Source: an uncultured Formosa sp. (GTDB lineage: Bacteria > Bacteroidota > Bacteroidia > Flavobacteriales > Flavobacteriaceae). Taken from it: DNA of 35,278 nucleotides. The notes under the pieces were generated by a model, which saw only the letters and a program-made list of their open reading frames with translations, was not told where the DNA came from and searched no databases. Positions 9,113-18,063 of the stretch are shown piece after piece. The stretch lies in NCBI GenBank assembly GCA_913052445.1, contig CAJXDP010000016.1, positions 1-35,278 on the forward strand, in the 5' to 3' direction. Numbering within the stretch: the first letter of the stretch is position 1; each line of letters starts with the position of its first letter. A program made the translations under genes and the position numbers.

Positions 9113-9595
9113 ATGAAAAAAATCATAATTTTAATTGCTCTAACATTTTCAAGTGGATTACTATTCTCACAAAACTTACCCAATATTAATTTGAAGGGAT
9201 TAGACGGCAAGACTGTTAATATCAAAAAAATTTCAAAATCAAAAAATATAAAGATTTTCGCATTTTGGGCTACTTGGTGTGTACCTTGTATAAATGAATT
9301 AGATGCTATTAGTGAGGTTTATGAAGATTGGCAAGATGAAACTAATGTAGAGTTAATAGCTATCTCTACTGATGATTCAAGAACAAAAAAAAGAATTAGA
9401 CCTCTTGTTAATGGAAAAGATTGGAGCTATGACATTCTTTTAGATGATAACCAAGACTTGAAACGAGCACTAAACATAACTGTACTTCCACACTTATTAA
9501 TTGTGAAAAACGGAAAAATTCTCTACCGAAAAACAAGCTATATTCCAGGGAGTGAAGATGAAATATACGAAATCATTCAAAAATACACGAATTAA
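9113..9595 (+). CDS. TlpA-like periplasmic thioredoxin
   Basis: A 160-residue exported thioredoxin-fold protein of the TlpA/ResA type. The signal peptide covers about residues 1-19 (SSGLLFSQ cleavage region). The redox motif is WATWCVPC with C56 and C59, and the cis-proline is P126 in ITVLPHLL. The domain is short, with no lipobox and no extra cytochrome or DUF4369 domain. Such proteins act in the periplasm as thiol-disulfide reductants, for example for cytochrome c or cell-envelope proteins. It is followed 17 nt later by the DUF6029-like barrel gene and is probably co-transcribed with it. The adjacent Omp28-type protein also has CxxC, so a shared thiol pathway is possible. Confidence 0.92.
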   Translation: MKKIIILIALTFSSGLLFSQNLPNINLKGLDGKTVNIKKISKSKNIKIFAFWATWCVPCINELDAISEVYEDWQDETNVELIAISTDDSRTKKRIRPLVNGKDWSYDILLDDNQDLKRALNITVLPHLLIVKNGKILYRKTSYIPGSEDEIYEIIQKYTN

Positions 9596-9612
9596 ATAAT
9601 CTTATTTATAAA

Positions 9613-11295
9613 ATGAAGAAACTATTGATATTTATGATATCTATCCAAATTGGATTGATCCTAAATGCACAGGTCTTAGAGAACCTAACTATTGGCTTAG
9701 AAAGTAATACTGTTTGGTATAATGATGATGGTGAGACTGGTCCCTTTTTTGACACATCTAATAATGACGGAGATAAACATTTACGTTCAAACAACTATTT
9801 AAAAATCGATTATAATTTTTTACAAAACTTCACTGCCTCTGTACAAATTGAATCTTATGAACCTTTTGCATTATTAAATTATTCTAAGAGCTATGAAGGC
9901 ACAAACCTTGGAACTTACAGTCTAAATTATAGAGACTCAAAATTAAACATCACGGCTGGACACTTTTACAGTCAGTTTGGAAGCGGACTTATTCTTAGAA
10001 ACTGGGAAGACAGACAGCTAGGGATTAACAATGCCCTACAAGGAGGTAAGATAGTTTATGAGCCTGCAGATTTTATTTCATTAACTGCTTTGTATGGCAA
10101 GCAACGAGTTGGGTTCAAGACATCAGAAGGAGAGGTCTTTGGGTTTAATTCTGAACTGGACGCTGCAGCTCTTTTAGATTTTAGAGACTCCTCATTAGAT
10201 ATTGGACTAAGCTATGTGGGAAGAAAAGAAGACACTCCGTTTGTAAACCCAACCTTTGATGAATTAACCAATTTATTTTCTGGAAGAGTTGATTTTTATC
10301 AAAATAACTTTTATTCAAACGCAGAGTATATCCTAAAAGGTGAGGATGCTATTAAGCAAGGTGGGCAACTTTCAAACAGGTTTATAACTGGTGGAAACGC
10401 CATCCTGTTCAACACTGGATATTCCAAAAGTGGATTAGGAATTGACGCGACATTTAGGCGATTAGAAAATATGAGTTTTTTCTCTGAAAGAAATGCTGCA
10501 GGAAATGTTTTTAATGAAAGCTCTATTAATTATATCCCTGGTCTCACTAAACAACATGACTACCTTCTTACTAATATTTTTGTATACCAAGCCCAATCTA
10601 TTGTCAACCTAGACACTTCGCAATCAGGTGAAATTGGGGGGCAATTAGATTTATTTTATAAAATCAAAAAAGAGACACTTATTGGAGGTAAATATGGGAC
10701 CAAAATTGCCTTAAATGCTTCTTATTGGTCTGGACTCAAAGGAGACTATATCCAAGATAATCCCGATGCAGGGACTCTACCTAGCTATGATGTAGACTTA
10801 TTTGCCTTTGGAAATAAATATTTTTCTGACTTTAGTATTGAAATTAGAAAGAAATGGACACCAAATTGGAGGTCAATATTCTACTTTGTGAATCAATCCT
10901 ACAACAAAAAAATTGTTGAGGGTAGTGGACAAATGATCACATCAAATATTGGAGTAATTGAGTCCACTCATAAACTAGGTAATAGAAAATCGGTTCGGTT
11001 TGAAATTCAAAAATTAAATTCGGACTCCAAAAAACATGACTGGACAGGTGGAACTATAGAGTATAACTTAAACTCTAAATTTTCTATTTATGTAAATGAT
11101 ATATATAATAATGGATCAGATAGTGACACTGAAAAAACACATTTTTTCAACATCGGAGGTAGCTACACAAAAGGGGCAACCCGTCTGGGTCTAAATTATG
11201 GACGACAGCGGGCAGGATTATTGTGTGTGGGCGGAGTTTGTAGGTTTGTAGCAGAAGCAACAGGACTAACGGCTAACCTAAGTATGTCTTTTTAA
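9613..11295 (+). CDS. DUF6029-like outer-membrane beta-barrel protein
   Basis: A 560-residue protein with an N-terminal signal peptide (about residues 1-19, LILNAQ). The body is made of alternating short amphipathic strands with aromatic ends, as in a porin-like barrel. It ends in LSMSF, a typical terminal outer-membrane strand with C-terminal Phe. Early motifs GHFYSQFGSGLILRNWEDR and LQGGKI (about residues 116-142) are characteristic of the family I associate with DUF6029. Two cysteines close together in CVGGVC (C538 and C543), in the second to last strand region, could form a disulfide, and a thioredoxin gene lies directly upstream. Substrate and role are unknown. Confidence 0.75.
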   Translation: MKKLLIFMISIQIGLILNAQVLENLTIGLESNTVWYNDDGETGPFFDTSNNDGDKHLRSNNYLKIDYNFLQNFTASVQIESYEPFALLNYSKSYEGTNLGTYSLNYRDSKLNITAGHFYSQFGSGLILRNWEDRQLGINNALQGGKIVYEPADFISLTALYGKQRVGFKTSEGEVFGFNSELDAAALLDFRDSSLDIGLSYVGRKEDTPFVNPTFDELTNLFSGRVDFYQNNFYSNAEYILKGEDAIKQGGQLSNRFITGGNAILFNTGYSKSGLGIDATFRRLENMSFFSERNAAGNVFNESSINYIPGLTKQHDYLLTNIFVYQAQSIVNLDTSQSGEIGGQLDLFYKIKKETLIGGKYGTKIALNASYWSGLKGDYIQDNPDAGTLPSYDVDLFAFGNKYFSDFSIEIRKKWTPNWRSIFYFVNQSYNKKIVEGSGQMITSNIGVIESTHKLGNRKSVRFEIQKLNSDSKKHDWTGGTIEYNLNSKFSIYVNDIYNNGSDSDTEKTHFFNIGGSYTKGATRLGLNYGRQRAGLLCVGGVCRFVAEATGLTANLSMSF

Positions 11296-11317
11296 TACAA
11301 AAATTGTTTTTAGTATT
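11294..11317. terminator. Weak AT-rich hairpin between two converging stops
   Basis: AATACAAAAA (11294-11303), loop TTG, then TTTTT-A-GTATT (11307-11317) pair as a 10-bp stem with one bulged A. The hairpin fills the gap between the barrel gene's stop and the rsmG stop and overlaps the former by 2 nt. It could act as a weak two-way terminator, but the stem has only one G-C pair. Confidence 0.3.
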
Positions 11318-11947
11318 CTAACCTTTATACTTTAGGGGGATGTGAACAATTTTTTTTGTTTCAAAAAAATCTTCTTCAAAATACGTACTTAAATCGTAAA
11401 CAGTAGCTTTCTTATATAATTTTAGTTCTTCTGTTAAATCCCCCCCTTTTAAGCAAATAATACCGTTTTTTATAGAATGCAAGCTTTTCTTAGCAACTCT
11501 ATTTTTAATCCAGCTTACAAAATCAGGCATTTTGGTAACTGCTCGACTTATTATAAAATCATAATGTCCTATAATTAATTCTGCTCTGGAATGAGTTGTC
11601 TTTATATTTGATAGCCCTAAACTAAATGCTACTCCATTTACGACATTTAACTTTTTATTAATACTATCAACCAAGTGAAATTTCACTTCTGGAAATAAGA
11701 TTGCTAACGGAATCCCTGGAAATCCGCCACCAGTTCCAATATCTAATATTTTAGAACCATCTTTAAACTGAATTAGTTTCGCAATAGACAGAGAATGAAG
11801 TACATGACGTAAATAAAGAGACTTAATATCCTTGCGGGAAATTACATTAATCTTTAAGTTCCAGTCCTCATAAAGTTCCTGTAATGCTTCAAATTGGCTT
11901 ACTTGAACGTCGGAAATTTCTGGAAAATATTTTGATATTAAATTCAT
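11318..11947 (-). CDS. rsmG: RsmG, 16S rRNA (guanine-N7)-methyltransferase
   Basis: A 209-residue SAM-dependent methyltransferase that makes m7G at position 527 of 16S rRNA (E. coli numbering). The SAM-binding loop is ILDIGTGGGFPGIP (about residues 67-80). Other family features are LYLRHVLHSLSIA (about 44-56), with the conserved RH.L.S, and FIISRAV. I chose the ATG giving MNLISKYFPEI, the usual RsmG start; the frame stays open upstream for another 19 codons (GTG-initiated) that would add a non-family hydrophobic tail. It converges with the barrel gene and is divergent from the desaturase gene. Confidence 0.94.
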   Translation of the reverse strand: MNLISKYFPEISDVQVSQFEALQELYEDWNLKINVISRKDIKSLYLRHVLHSLSIAKLIQFKDGSKILDIGTGGGFPGIPLAILFPEVKFHLVDSINKKLNVVNGVAFSLGLSNIKTTHSRAELIIGHYDFIISRAVTKMPDFVSWIKNRVAKKSLHSIKNGIICLKGGDLTEELKLYKKATVYDLSTYFEEDFFETKKIVHIPLKYKG

Positions 11948-12026
11948 AAAAAAATAAATTTGTGTAAAAATAGCCATTAATCTGTTAAATATGATAATTA
12001 ACACTAACCGAAACTTAATAATTAAT

Positions 12027-12034
12027 TATATTTG
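12027..12034 (+). promoter_or_regulatory. Possible -7 box of the desaturase promoter
   Basis: TATATTTG exactly matches the Bacteroidota -7 consensus TAnnTTTG and lies 25 nt before the desaturase ATG, at a suitable distance. No clear TTG is seen 19-22 bp upstream, so the match is partial. Confidence 0.4.
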
Positions 12035-12059
12035 AAAGTATTATGATAAATCAAATAAC

Positions 12060-13160
12060 ATGTTAAATAAAACATTGACTTTTTCGAGGGTAGACACTGC
12101 TAAGTTTTTCAAAACCTTAAATGGTCGCGTAAACGAGTATTTCAAAGTTAATAATTTAAAACGCACCGGAAATTGGCAATTATGGTTAAAAACTATTGTG
12201 CTATTTTCAATATTTTTAGTCCCTTATTTTTTAATGCTTTCAATAGAAATGTCAGCATGGATTCAACTTTTATTTACAATTGTCATGGGAATAGGAATGG
12301 CAGGTGTCGGCATGAATGTAATGCATGATGGCAATCATGGTTCTTTTTCAAACAAGCCATGGGTCAACAATATTATGGGAGGTAGTATATACATTTTGGC
12401 AGGAAATGTATACAATTGGAAAGTTCAACACAATGTTCTACACCACACCTACACAAATATTCATGGACATGACGAAGATTTAGATGCAGGTCGTATTTTA
12501 CGCTTCACAAAACATGCTGAATGGAAGAGTCACCATAAATTTCAACATATATACTCTGTATTGCTTTATGGATTATTAACGATTAACTGGGCTACTACAA
12601 CCGATTATTTTCAAATGAAACGCTTCATGAAGCGAAAACTTTCATATGGTAAATTTCCTAATCCATTTTTAAATTGGAGTAAACTTGTTATTTCAAAAGT
12701 GATTTACTGGAGTTTATGGATAGTACTACCAATGCTAATTTTGGATATGGCTTGGTATAAAGTTTTATTAGGATTTTTCTTGATGCATTATACTGCTGGA
12801 CTCATACTAAGTATGGTATTCCAATTGGCACACGTTATGGAAGATGCAGAAATGCCTTTACCTGAAGCTAATGGGACCATCAAAAATACATGGGCCATTC
12901 ACCAGCTTAGAACTACTGTAAACTTTTCTCCTAAAAACAAACTAATTAATTGGTTTACAGGAGGCTTAAACCACCAGGTTGAGCATCATATTTTTCCAAA
13001 CATCTCACATATTCATTATGGTAAAATAGCCGAAATCGTCAAGAAAACAACACTTGAATTTAACTTGCCGTACAACGAATATAAAACTACAAGAAAAGCC
13101 ATCATTGCCCACTTTAAATACTTAAAGCAAATGGGAATGAAACCGGCATTACAATTATAA
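12060..13160 (+). CDS. Membrane fatty acid desaturase (front-end-like, without cytochrome b5 domain)
   Basis: A 366-residue integral membrane di-iron desaturase. The three histidine boxes are HDGNH (residues 89-93), HNVLHH (124-129) and HQVEHH (305-310). Hydrophobic pairs lie before the first box and between the second and third boxes. The third box with Gln at the place of the first His (QVEHH) is typical of front-end (delta-5/delta-6 type) and related acyl-lipid desaturases, but no fused cytochrome b5 domain is present. The electron donor is therefore probably a separate ferredoxin (inference). It inserts a double bond into membrane acyl chains, useful for fluidity in the cold. It lies 9 nt before the aminotransferase gene. 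Confidence 0.9.
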   Translation: MLNKTLTFSRVDTAKFFKTLNGRVNEYFKVNNLKRTGNWQLWLKTIVLFSIFLVPYFLMLSIEMSAWIQLLFTIVMGIGMAGVGMNVMHDGNHGSFSNKPWVNNIMGGSIYILAGNVYNWKVQHNVLHHTYTNIHGHDEDLDAGRILRFTKHAEWKSHHKFQHIYSVLLYGLLTINWATTTDYFQMKRFMKRKLSYGKFPNPFLNWSKLVISKVIYWSLWIVLPMLILDMAWYKVLLGFFLMHYTAGLILSMVFQLAHVMEDAEMPLPEANGTIKNTWAIHQLRTTVNFSPKNKLINWFTGGLNHQVEHHIFPNISHIHYGKIAEIVKKTTLEFNLPYNEYKTTRKAIIAHFKYLKQMGMKPALQL

Positions 13161-13169
13161 AAATATATA

Positions 13170-14357
13170 ATGAGTAAATTACTTTCTGAAAGAATTTTAA
13201 ATATGGCTACCTCTGCTACCTTAGCAATGGCGGCAAAAGCTAGAGAATTAAAAGCTGAAGGTAAAGACATCATAGGTCTTAGTTTAGGAGAACCTGACTT
13301 TAACACTCCTGACTTTATTAAGGAAGCTGCAAAAACTGCCATAGATGAAAACTATAATTCTTACACACCAGTTGATGGTTATCCTGAACTTAAACAGGCT
13401 ATCATAACCAAGTTTAAGCGCGATAATAACCTTGAATATGACCCTAAACAGATTGTGGTTTCTACAGGTGCTAAACAATGCTTGGCTAATGTTGCTCTAG
13501 TTTTACTTAATAAAGGTGACGAAGTTATATTACCTTGTCCTTACTGGGTTAGCTATGCGGATATTGTAAAACTATCAGATGGCATTCCCGTAGAAGTTAT
13601 TACTTCTATTAATAATGACTTTAAAATGACTCCTCAACAGCTAGAAGCAGCTATTACTCCAAAAACAAAAATGATTTGGTTCAGTTCTCCTTGTAACCCT
13701 AGCGGATCGGTTTATAGTAAATCAGAGCTAAGAGCTTTGGCAGATGTAATAGTGAAGTACCCTAATATTTATATTGTATCGGATGAGATTTATGAACATA
13801 TTAATTTTGCAGGAGGTCATGCTAGTATGGCAGAATTTGATGATATGTACGATAGAACCATCACGATTAATGGCGTTTCTAAAGCTTTTGCAATGACTGG
13901 GTGGCGCATTGGGTATTTAGGAGGTCCAGAAGCCATTGCGCGTGCCTGCAATAAGATGCAAGGACAAATCACGAGTGGTGCAAACTGTATAGCACAACGC
14001 GCAGTGATTACGGCATTGGAGGAAGCTCCTACAAAAGTTCAATACATGATTGATGAATTTAAAGTTCGCAGAAATTTAATTCTAAACTTATTGAATCATA
14101 TTGATGGGTTTAGTTGTAACATTCCAGAGGGGGCCTTTTATGTATTTCCAGATATTTCTGCTTTTTTTGGAAAAACTCTGGATGGAACACTTATAAAAAA
14201 TGCAACTGACTTTTCATTGTATTTGTTAGAGGCCGCACTGGTTGCAACAGTCACCGGAGATGCTTTTGGTAACCCAAACTGTATTCGTATTTCATATGCA
14301 GCTTCTCAAGATCAAATAGAAGAGGCGATGAGTAGGATAAAAAAAGCCGTGAGTTAG
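13170..14357 (+). CDS. aspC: Aspartate aminotransferase-type PLP enzyme (class I/II)
   Basis: A 395-residue fold-type I aminotransferase. The PLP-binding lysine is K238 in NGVSKAFAMTGWRIGY. The cofactor ring aspartate is D205 in IVSDEIYEH, and N176 lies in SSPCNPSG. The substrate-carboxylate arginine is expected in NCIRISYA near the C-terminus. The N-terminal motif SLGEPDFNTP (about residues 38-47) is that of the prokaryotic I-gamma aspartate aminotransferases, which interconvert aspartate/2-oxoglutarate and oxaloacetate/glutamate. Some relatives also accept prephenate or aromatic acids, so exact specificity is not certain. It is probably co-transcribed with the desaturase, with no evident metabolic link. 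Confidence 0.92.
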   Translation: MSKLLSERILNMATSATLAMAAKARELKAEGKDIIGLSLGEPDFNTPDFIKEAAKTAIDENYNSYTPVDGYPELKQAIITKFKRDNNLEYDPKQIVVSTGAKQCLANVALVLLNKGDEVILPCPYWVSYADIVKLSDGIPVEVITSINNDFKMTPQQLEAAITPKTKMIWFSSPCNPSGSVYSKSELRALADVIVKYPNIYIVSDEIYEHINFAGGHASMAEFDDMYDRTITINGVSKAFAMTGWRIGYLGGPEAIARACNKMQGQITSGANCIAQRAVITALEEAPTKVQYMIDEFKVRRNLILNLLNHIDGFSCNIPEGAFYVFPDISAFFGKTLDGTLIKNATDFSLYLLEAALVATVTGDAFGNPNCIRISYAASQDQIEEAMSRIKKAVS

Positions 14358-14366
14358 ATTACTTAC

Positions 14367-15863
14367 TTAACGGTTTCTCCAGAAAAAAGGAGTCAATAAT
14401 ATAAAGACTGTAAATAATTCTAACCTTCCTATTAACATTAAGAAAGCTGCCCACCACTTTCCAGCTGTAGGCATTTCAATAAAATTATTAGAAGGTCCAA
14501 AGTCTCCCAAAGCAGGCCCTACATTGCCTAAACTAGAGGCTGCAACTCCAACAGACGACTCAAAATCTAGCCCTAACAAGGCGAAGCCTAAAGACCCTAA
14601 AATAAAAGACAACATATAAAGGATGAAGAATCCTAAAACATTAAAAACGATTTCACCTGAAACCGATTTATTATTATAACGCACAGGCAAAATTGCACTT
14701 GGATGTAATGTTCTTTTAAATTCTAAAAATCCATTTTTTATAAGAATTAGGTGCCGTACGACTTTGACCCCACCAGAAGTACTTCCAGCGGAACCTCCCA
14801 AGAACATTAATCCAAAAAAGAATACAAGTAGAAATGGAGACCATAGGGTAAAGTCTGCAGTTACAAATCCAGTAGTTGTAATGATTGCCACAACTTGAAA
14901 GAGCGCATGTCTTATTGAGCCTTCGGTACTTCCCAGAACCAAAGGATGTTCAAATGCAATTGAATCATTTAAATAAGAGTGACTATAAATAACTCCCCCA
15001 ACAATCAACGTAAAAAATATAACAAATCTAAAATATAATTTAAACTCATCATCATTTATTATTTTGTTGACTCTACCTTTGAATGCGAAATAACTTAACA
15101 CAAAATTAGTGCCCGCTAAAAACATAAATAGAATAATAATGTATTGAACAACTGGTGTGTCATTCCAATGGGAAACGCTTGCATTTTTAGTAGAAAAACC
15201 ACCTGTTGATAAGGTGCTCATAGAATGGTTAAGTGCATCAAAGAAGGACATACCAGAGACAGACAGCAACAAAGTTTCGGCTGCGGTATAACCAAAATAA
15301 ATAAGCCATAGTCTCTTAGCAGTATCTGTAATTCTAGGATGTAATTTATCAGCGCTCGGTCCGGGAGCTTCCGCAGCAAAAAGCTGCATCCCTCCTATTC
15401 CTAAAATAGGTAATATGGCAATCGCTAATACAATAATTCCCATACCGCCAATCCAATGGGTTAAGCTTCGCCAAAACAAAATGCCTTTTGGAAGTGCTTC
15501 TATATCATTTAATATAGTAGAACCGGTAGTTGTATATCCAGAAATTGTTTCAAATACTGCATTTGAAAAATCTGGAATTGCACCCGTAAATAAATATGGT
15601 ATTGTTCCTGATAATGTCATTACTATCCATCCAAAAGCCACAACTAAATAGCCTTCGCGCTTATTCATTTCTTTAGTATGGTTTTTAGTGCCTAACATAG
15701 TCAAGCCACCTAGAGCCAGAACAGAAATTCCAGCTAAAAATAAATCAAGTGATGCGCCATCTTTATAACAAAAACTTAATAAAGCTGCGAGAAGCATAAA
15801 GCCCCCGTTAAATAATAATAAGAGTCCGAAAAAGTGAAAAATAATTTTATAATTGAGTTTCAT
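14367..15863 (-). CDS. trkH: TrkH-type potassium transporter subunit
   Basis: A 498-residue channel-like membrane protein with the four pore loops of the Trk/Ktr family: GYTTTGSTI (about residues 109-117), STLSTGGFS (about 216-224), TTTGFVTADF (about 329-338) and SLGNVGPALGDFG (about 444-456). The glycines in these loops form the K+ filter. Length and termini fit TrkH rather than the shorter KtrB. It forms the K+-conducting dimer gated by the cytoplasmic TrkA ring. It follows trkA with a 12-nt gap, so the two are one operon. The stop lies 9 nt from the aspC stop on the other strand, leaving no room for a normal terminator. Confidence 0.95.
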   Translation of the reverse strand: MKLNYKIIFHFFGLLLLFNGGFMLLAALLSFCYKDGASLDLFLAGISVLALGGLTMLGTKNHTKEMNKREGYLVVAFGWIVMTLSGTIPYLFTGAIPDFSNAVFETISGYTTTGSTILNDIEALPKGILFWRSLTHWIGGMGIIVLAIAILPILGIGGMQLFAAEAPGPSADKLHPRITDTAKRLWLIYFGYTAAETLLLSVSGMSFFDALNHSMSTLSTGGFSTKNASVSHWNDTPVVQYIIILFMFLAGTNFVLSYFAFKGRVNKIINDDEFKLYFRFVIFFTLIVGGVIYSHSYLNDSIAFEHPLVLGSTEGSIRHALFQVVAIITTTGFVTADFTLWSPFLLVFFFGLMFLGGSAGSTSGGVKVVRHLILIKNGFLEFKRTLHPSAILPVRYNNKSVSGEIVFNVLGFFILYMLSFILGSLGFALLGLDFESSVGVAASSLGNVGPALGDFGPSNNFIEMPTAGKWWAAFLMLIGRLELFTVFILLTPFFWRNR

Positions 15864-15875
15864 TGCCTACTATTT

Positions 15876-17222
15876 TTAGTCGAAATAACTCTCTACTTTT
15901 TTTATCGATTGTGGTAAACAACAAACTACAACTCGGTCACCAGAGACAATCTTAAAATCTCCCAAAGCGATTATTCCACCTTCATTTCGAATCACACCTC
16001 CAATGATTGCAGAAAGTGGAAATTCTATTTCTTTAATGTACCGGTTACATATTTTTGAAGTAGGCTTTACAAAAAACTCAAGTAATTCTGCTTCCGTGTT
16101 ACTTAATTTAGTCATTGCAACTACTTCGCCTCTTCGAATATATCTAAAAATACTGTTAGCAGCTAATAGCTTCTTATTAATGAGTGTATCAATCCCTATG
16201 GAGTGAGACAATTCATAATAATCCATATTTTCTACAAGTGCGATTGTTTTTTTAACTCCTTTAGATTTAGCAACTAGACAAGACATGATATTAGTTTCAG
16301 AATTGCCTGTTACAGAAATAAAGGCATCCATATCCTTGATGTTTTCTTCTTCCAGAAGATCTACATTTCGACCATCTCCATGAATTATTAAACTATTTGG
16401 TAGTTGTTCTGCTAAATCAAATGCTCTATCTTTTATTTTTTCAACAAGTTTAATATTAAAATTTTGAGAAAGGTCACTAGCTGTTTTAAAGCCAATCTTA
16501 CCACCACCTAAAATCATCACATTTTTGATTTCAGTTTTTTGTTTTCCAGTCAATTTACAAAGTTCTTCATCTCCTCCTTTAGAGGTAATGAAAACAACTC
16601 TATCACCATCATAAAAGATAGTATCACCTCTTGGAATAATAGTTGAGTGTGACCCCAAACGTTGAATTGCTATGGGCATAAAATGAATGTCAGAAAGTAA
16701 TTTCGCAGCAGCTTTAACAGACTTATTGACGATTTTGGCATCATTAGAAAGTGAGAGTCCAAGCATTGTTAATGCACCATCTTCAAACTCATAAGAATCA
16801 TTAAAAACAGACTGACTTAGCAATAATTCAATTTCAGAAGCCGCGAGAGATTCTGGTGAAATAAGCTCATCAATTCCAAACTTTGTAAATCCAACTTCTT
16901 CTTTATTATTTATAAATTCAGGGTTTGAAATCCTAGCAATTGTGCGCTTAGCGCCTAATTGTTTGGCTAAAACACAAGAAGTAATATTAGAGGTTTCGGA
17001 AGATGTTACTGAGATAAATAAATCAGAATTTATAATCCTAGCATCTTTCAATACCGAAATTGAAGTCGAATCCCCTTTAATGACTTTAATATCCAAATGA
17101 TTGTCTGCATATGCTAGGCTTTCTTTGTCTCGATCTATTAGAGTGATCTCCTGTGATTCGTAAGATAAAAGCTTTGCTAAATGAAACCCGACTTCACCTG
17201 CACCAGCTATAATGATTTTCAT
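15876..17222 (-). CDS. trkA: TrkA, NAD(H)-binding regulator of potassium uptake
   Basis: A 448-residue cytoplasmic protein made of two tandem RCK units, each with a Rossmann half and a C-terminal half. The first nucleotide loop is AGAGEVG (about residues 6-12) followed by LIDRD. The second is GGGKIG (about 238-243), followed by the LVEK acidic strand. Two matching VTSSETSNI and VTGNSETNI segments show the internal duplication. TrkA rings sense NAD(H)/ATP and open the TrkH pore. It is the promoter-proximal gene of trkA-trkH and is divergent from ubiE across about 107 bp. Confidence 0.96.
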   Translation of the reverse strand: MKIIIAGAGEVGFHLAKLLSYESQEITLIDRDKESLAYADNHLDIKVIKGDSTSISVLKDARIINSDLFISVTSSETSNITSCVLAKQLGAKRTIARISNPEFINNKEEVGFTKFGIDELISPESLAASEIELLLSQSVFNDSYEFEDGALTMLGLSLSNDAKIVNKSVKAAAKLLSDIHFMPIAIQRLGSHSTIIPRGDTIFYDGDRVVFITSKGGDEELCKLTGKQKTEIKNVMILGGGKIGFKTASDLSQNFNIKLVEKIKDRAFDLAEQLPNSLIIHGDGRNVDLLEEENIKDMDAFISVTGNSETNIMSCLVAKSKGVKKTIALVENMDYYELSHSIGIDTLINKKLLAANSIFRYIRRGEVVAMTKLSNTEAELLEFFVKPTSKICNRYIKEIEFPLSAIIGGVIRNEGGIIALGDFKIVSGDRVVVCCLPQSIKKVESYFD

Positions 17223-17329
17223 TAATTATCAGTTAAAAAAGATGAGTAAATATACGTTATTTTTAGGGATTTGTTTGTGAATTGTATTTCTTTGCACTGA
17301 ATTTAATTAAGAAGAAGGTCACAATACAT

Positions 17330-18061
17330 ATGTCTGAAAAAATAACTCCTTACAAGAACAGTGCACTTGGTAAAAAACTACAGATTACTAAAATGTTCGA
17401 CACAATTTCTAATGAATATGACGACCTGAATAGGGTGATATCATTTGGAATAGACATCAAATGGCGTAAAAAAGTAGTTCAAATTATTTCGAAAAAAAAA
17501 CCTAAAAATATCCTTGATATTGCCACAGGAACTGGAGATTTGGCCATCAATCTAACCAAGACAGATGCATCTGAAATTATTGGGTTAGATATTAGCGAGG
17601 GTATGCTTAAAGTGGGGCGTAAAAAAATATTAAAAAAACAACTTGACAGTACTATTAAAATGGTTATCGGGGATTCAGAAAACTTACCTTATGAAAATAA
17701 CTCATTCGATGCAATTTCTGTCGCATTTGGTGTTCGTAATTTTGAAAATTTAGAAATAGGATTAGCAGAAATCTTAAGAGTTTTAAAGCCAAAAGGGCTT
17801 TTAGTTGTTTTAGAAACGTCTGTACCTATAAAATTTCCTTTTAAACAAGGTTACTACATTTATACTAAAGCCTTACTTCCAATGATAGGAAGATTGTTTT
17901 CAAAAGATAAATTAGCTTATCGCTATCTGAGTGAATCTGCTTCTAAATTTCCTTATGGTCAAGCTTTTAACAATATTTTAAATAAAATAGGGTTTATTAA
18001 CTCAACAGCAATGCCTCAGACTTTTGGAGTTGCCACTATTTACACTGCCACTAAAAAATAA
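17330..18061 (+). CDS. ubiE: UbiE/MenG demethylmenaquinone methyltransferase
   Basis: A 242-residue SAM-dependent C-methyltransferase that turns demethylmenaquinone into menaquinone, the quinone expected in Flavobacteriaceae and used by Nqr. Family motifs are MFDTISNEYDDLNRVISFG (about residues 22-40), the SAM loop DIATGTGDLA and the SVAFGVRNFEN motif. I start it at the ATG at 17330 (MSEKITPYK) rather than an upstream in-frame ATG at 17282. The 16 extra residues are not family sequence, and a purine-rich AAGAAGG lies 10-16 nt before the chosen start. The porT gene follows after 2 nt, so the two are co-transcribed. Confidence 0.95.
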   Translation: MSEKITPYKNSALGKKLQITKMFDTISNEYDDLNRVISFGIDIKWRKKVVQIISKKKPKNILDIATGTGDLAINLTKTDASEIIGLDISEGMLKVGRKKILKKQLDSTIKMVIGDSENLPYENNSFDAISVAFGVRNFENLEIGLAEILRVLKPKGLLVVLETSVPIKFPFKQGYYIYTKALLPMIGRLFSKDKLAYRYLSESASKFPYGQAFNNILNKIGFINSTAMPQTFGVATIYTATKK

Positions 18062-18063
18062 AA

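Noticed and set aside
11948-12004. A longer RsmG starting at an upstream GTG
   Set aside because: It would add a hydrophobic 19-residue tail not seen in RsmG; the internal ATG gives the usual start.
17282-17329. An upstream in-frame ATG extending UbiE by 16 residues
   Set aside because: The extra residues are not part of the family, and the internal ATG has a purine-rich stretch upstream and gives the normal length.
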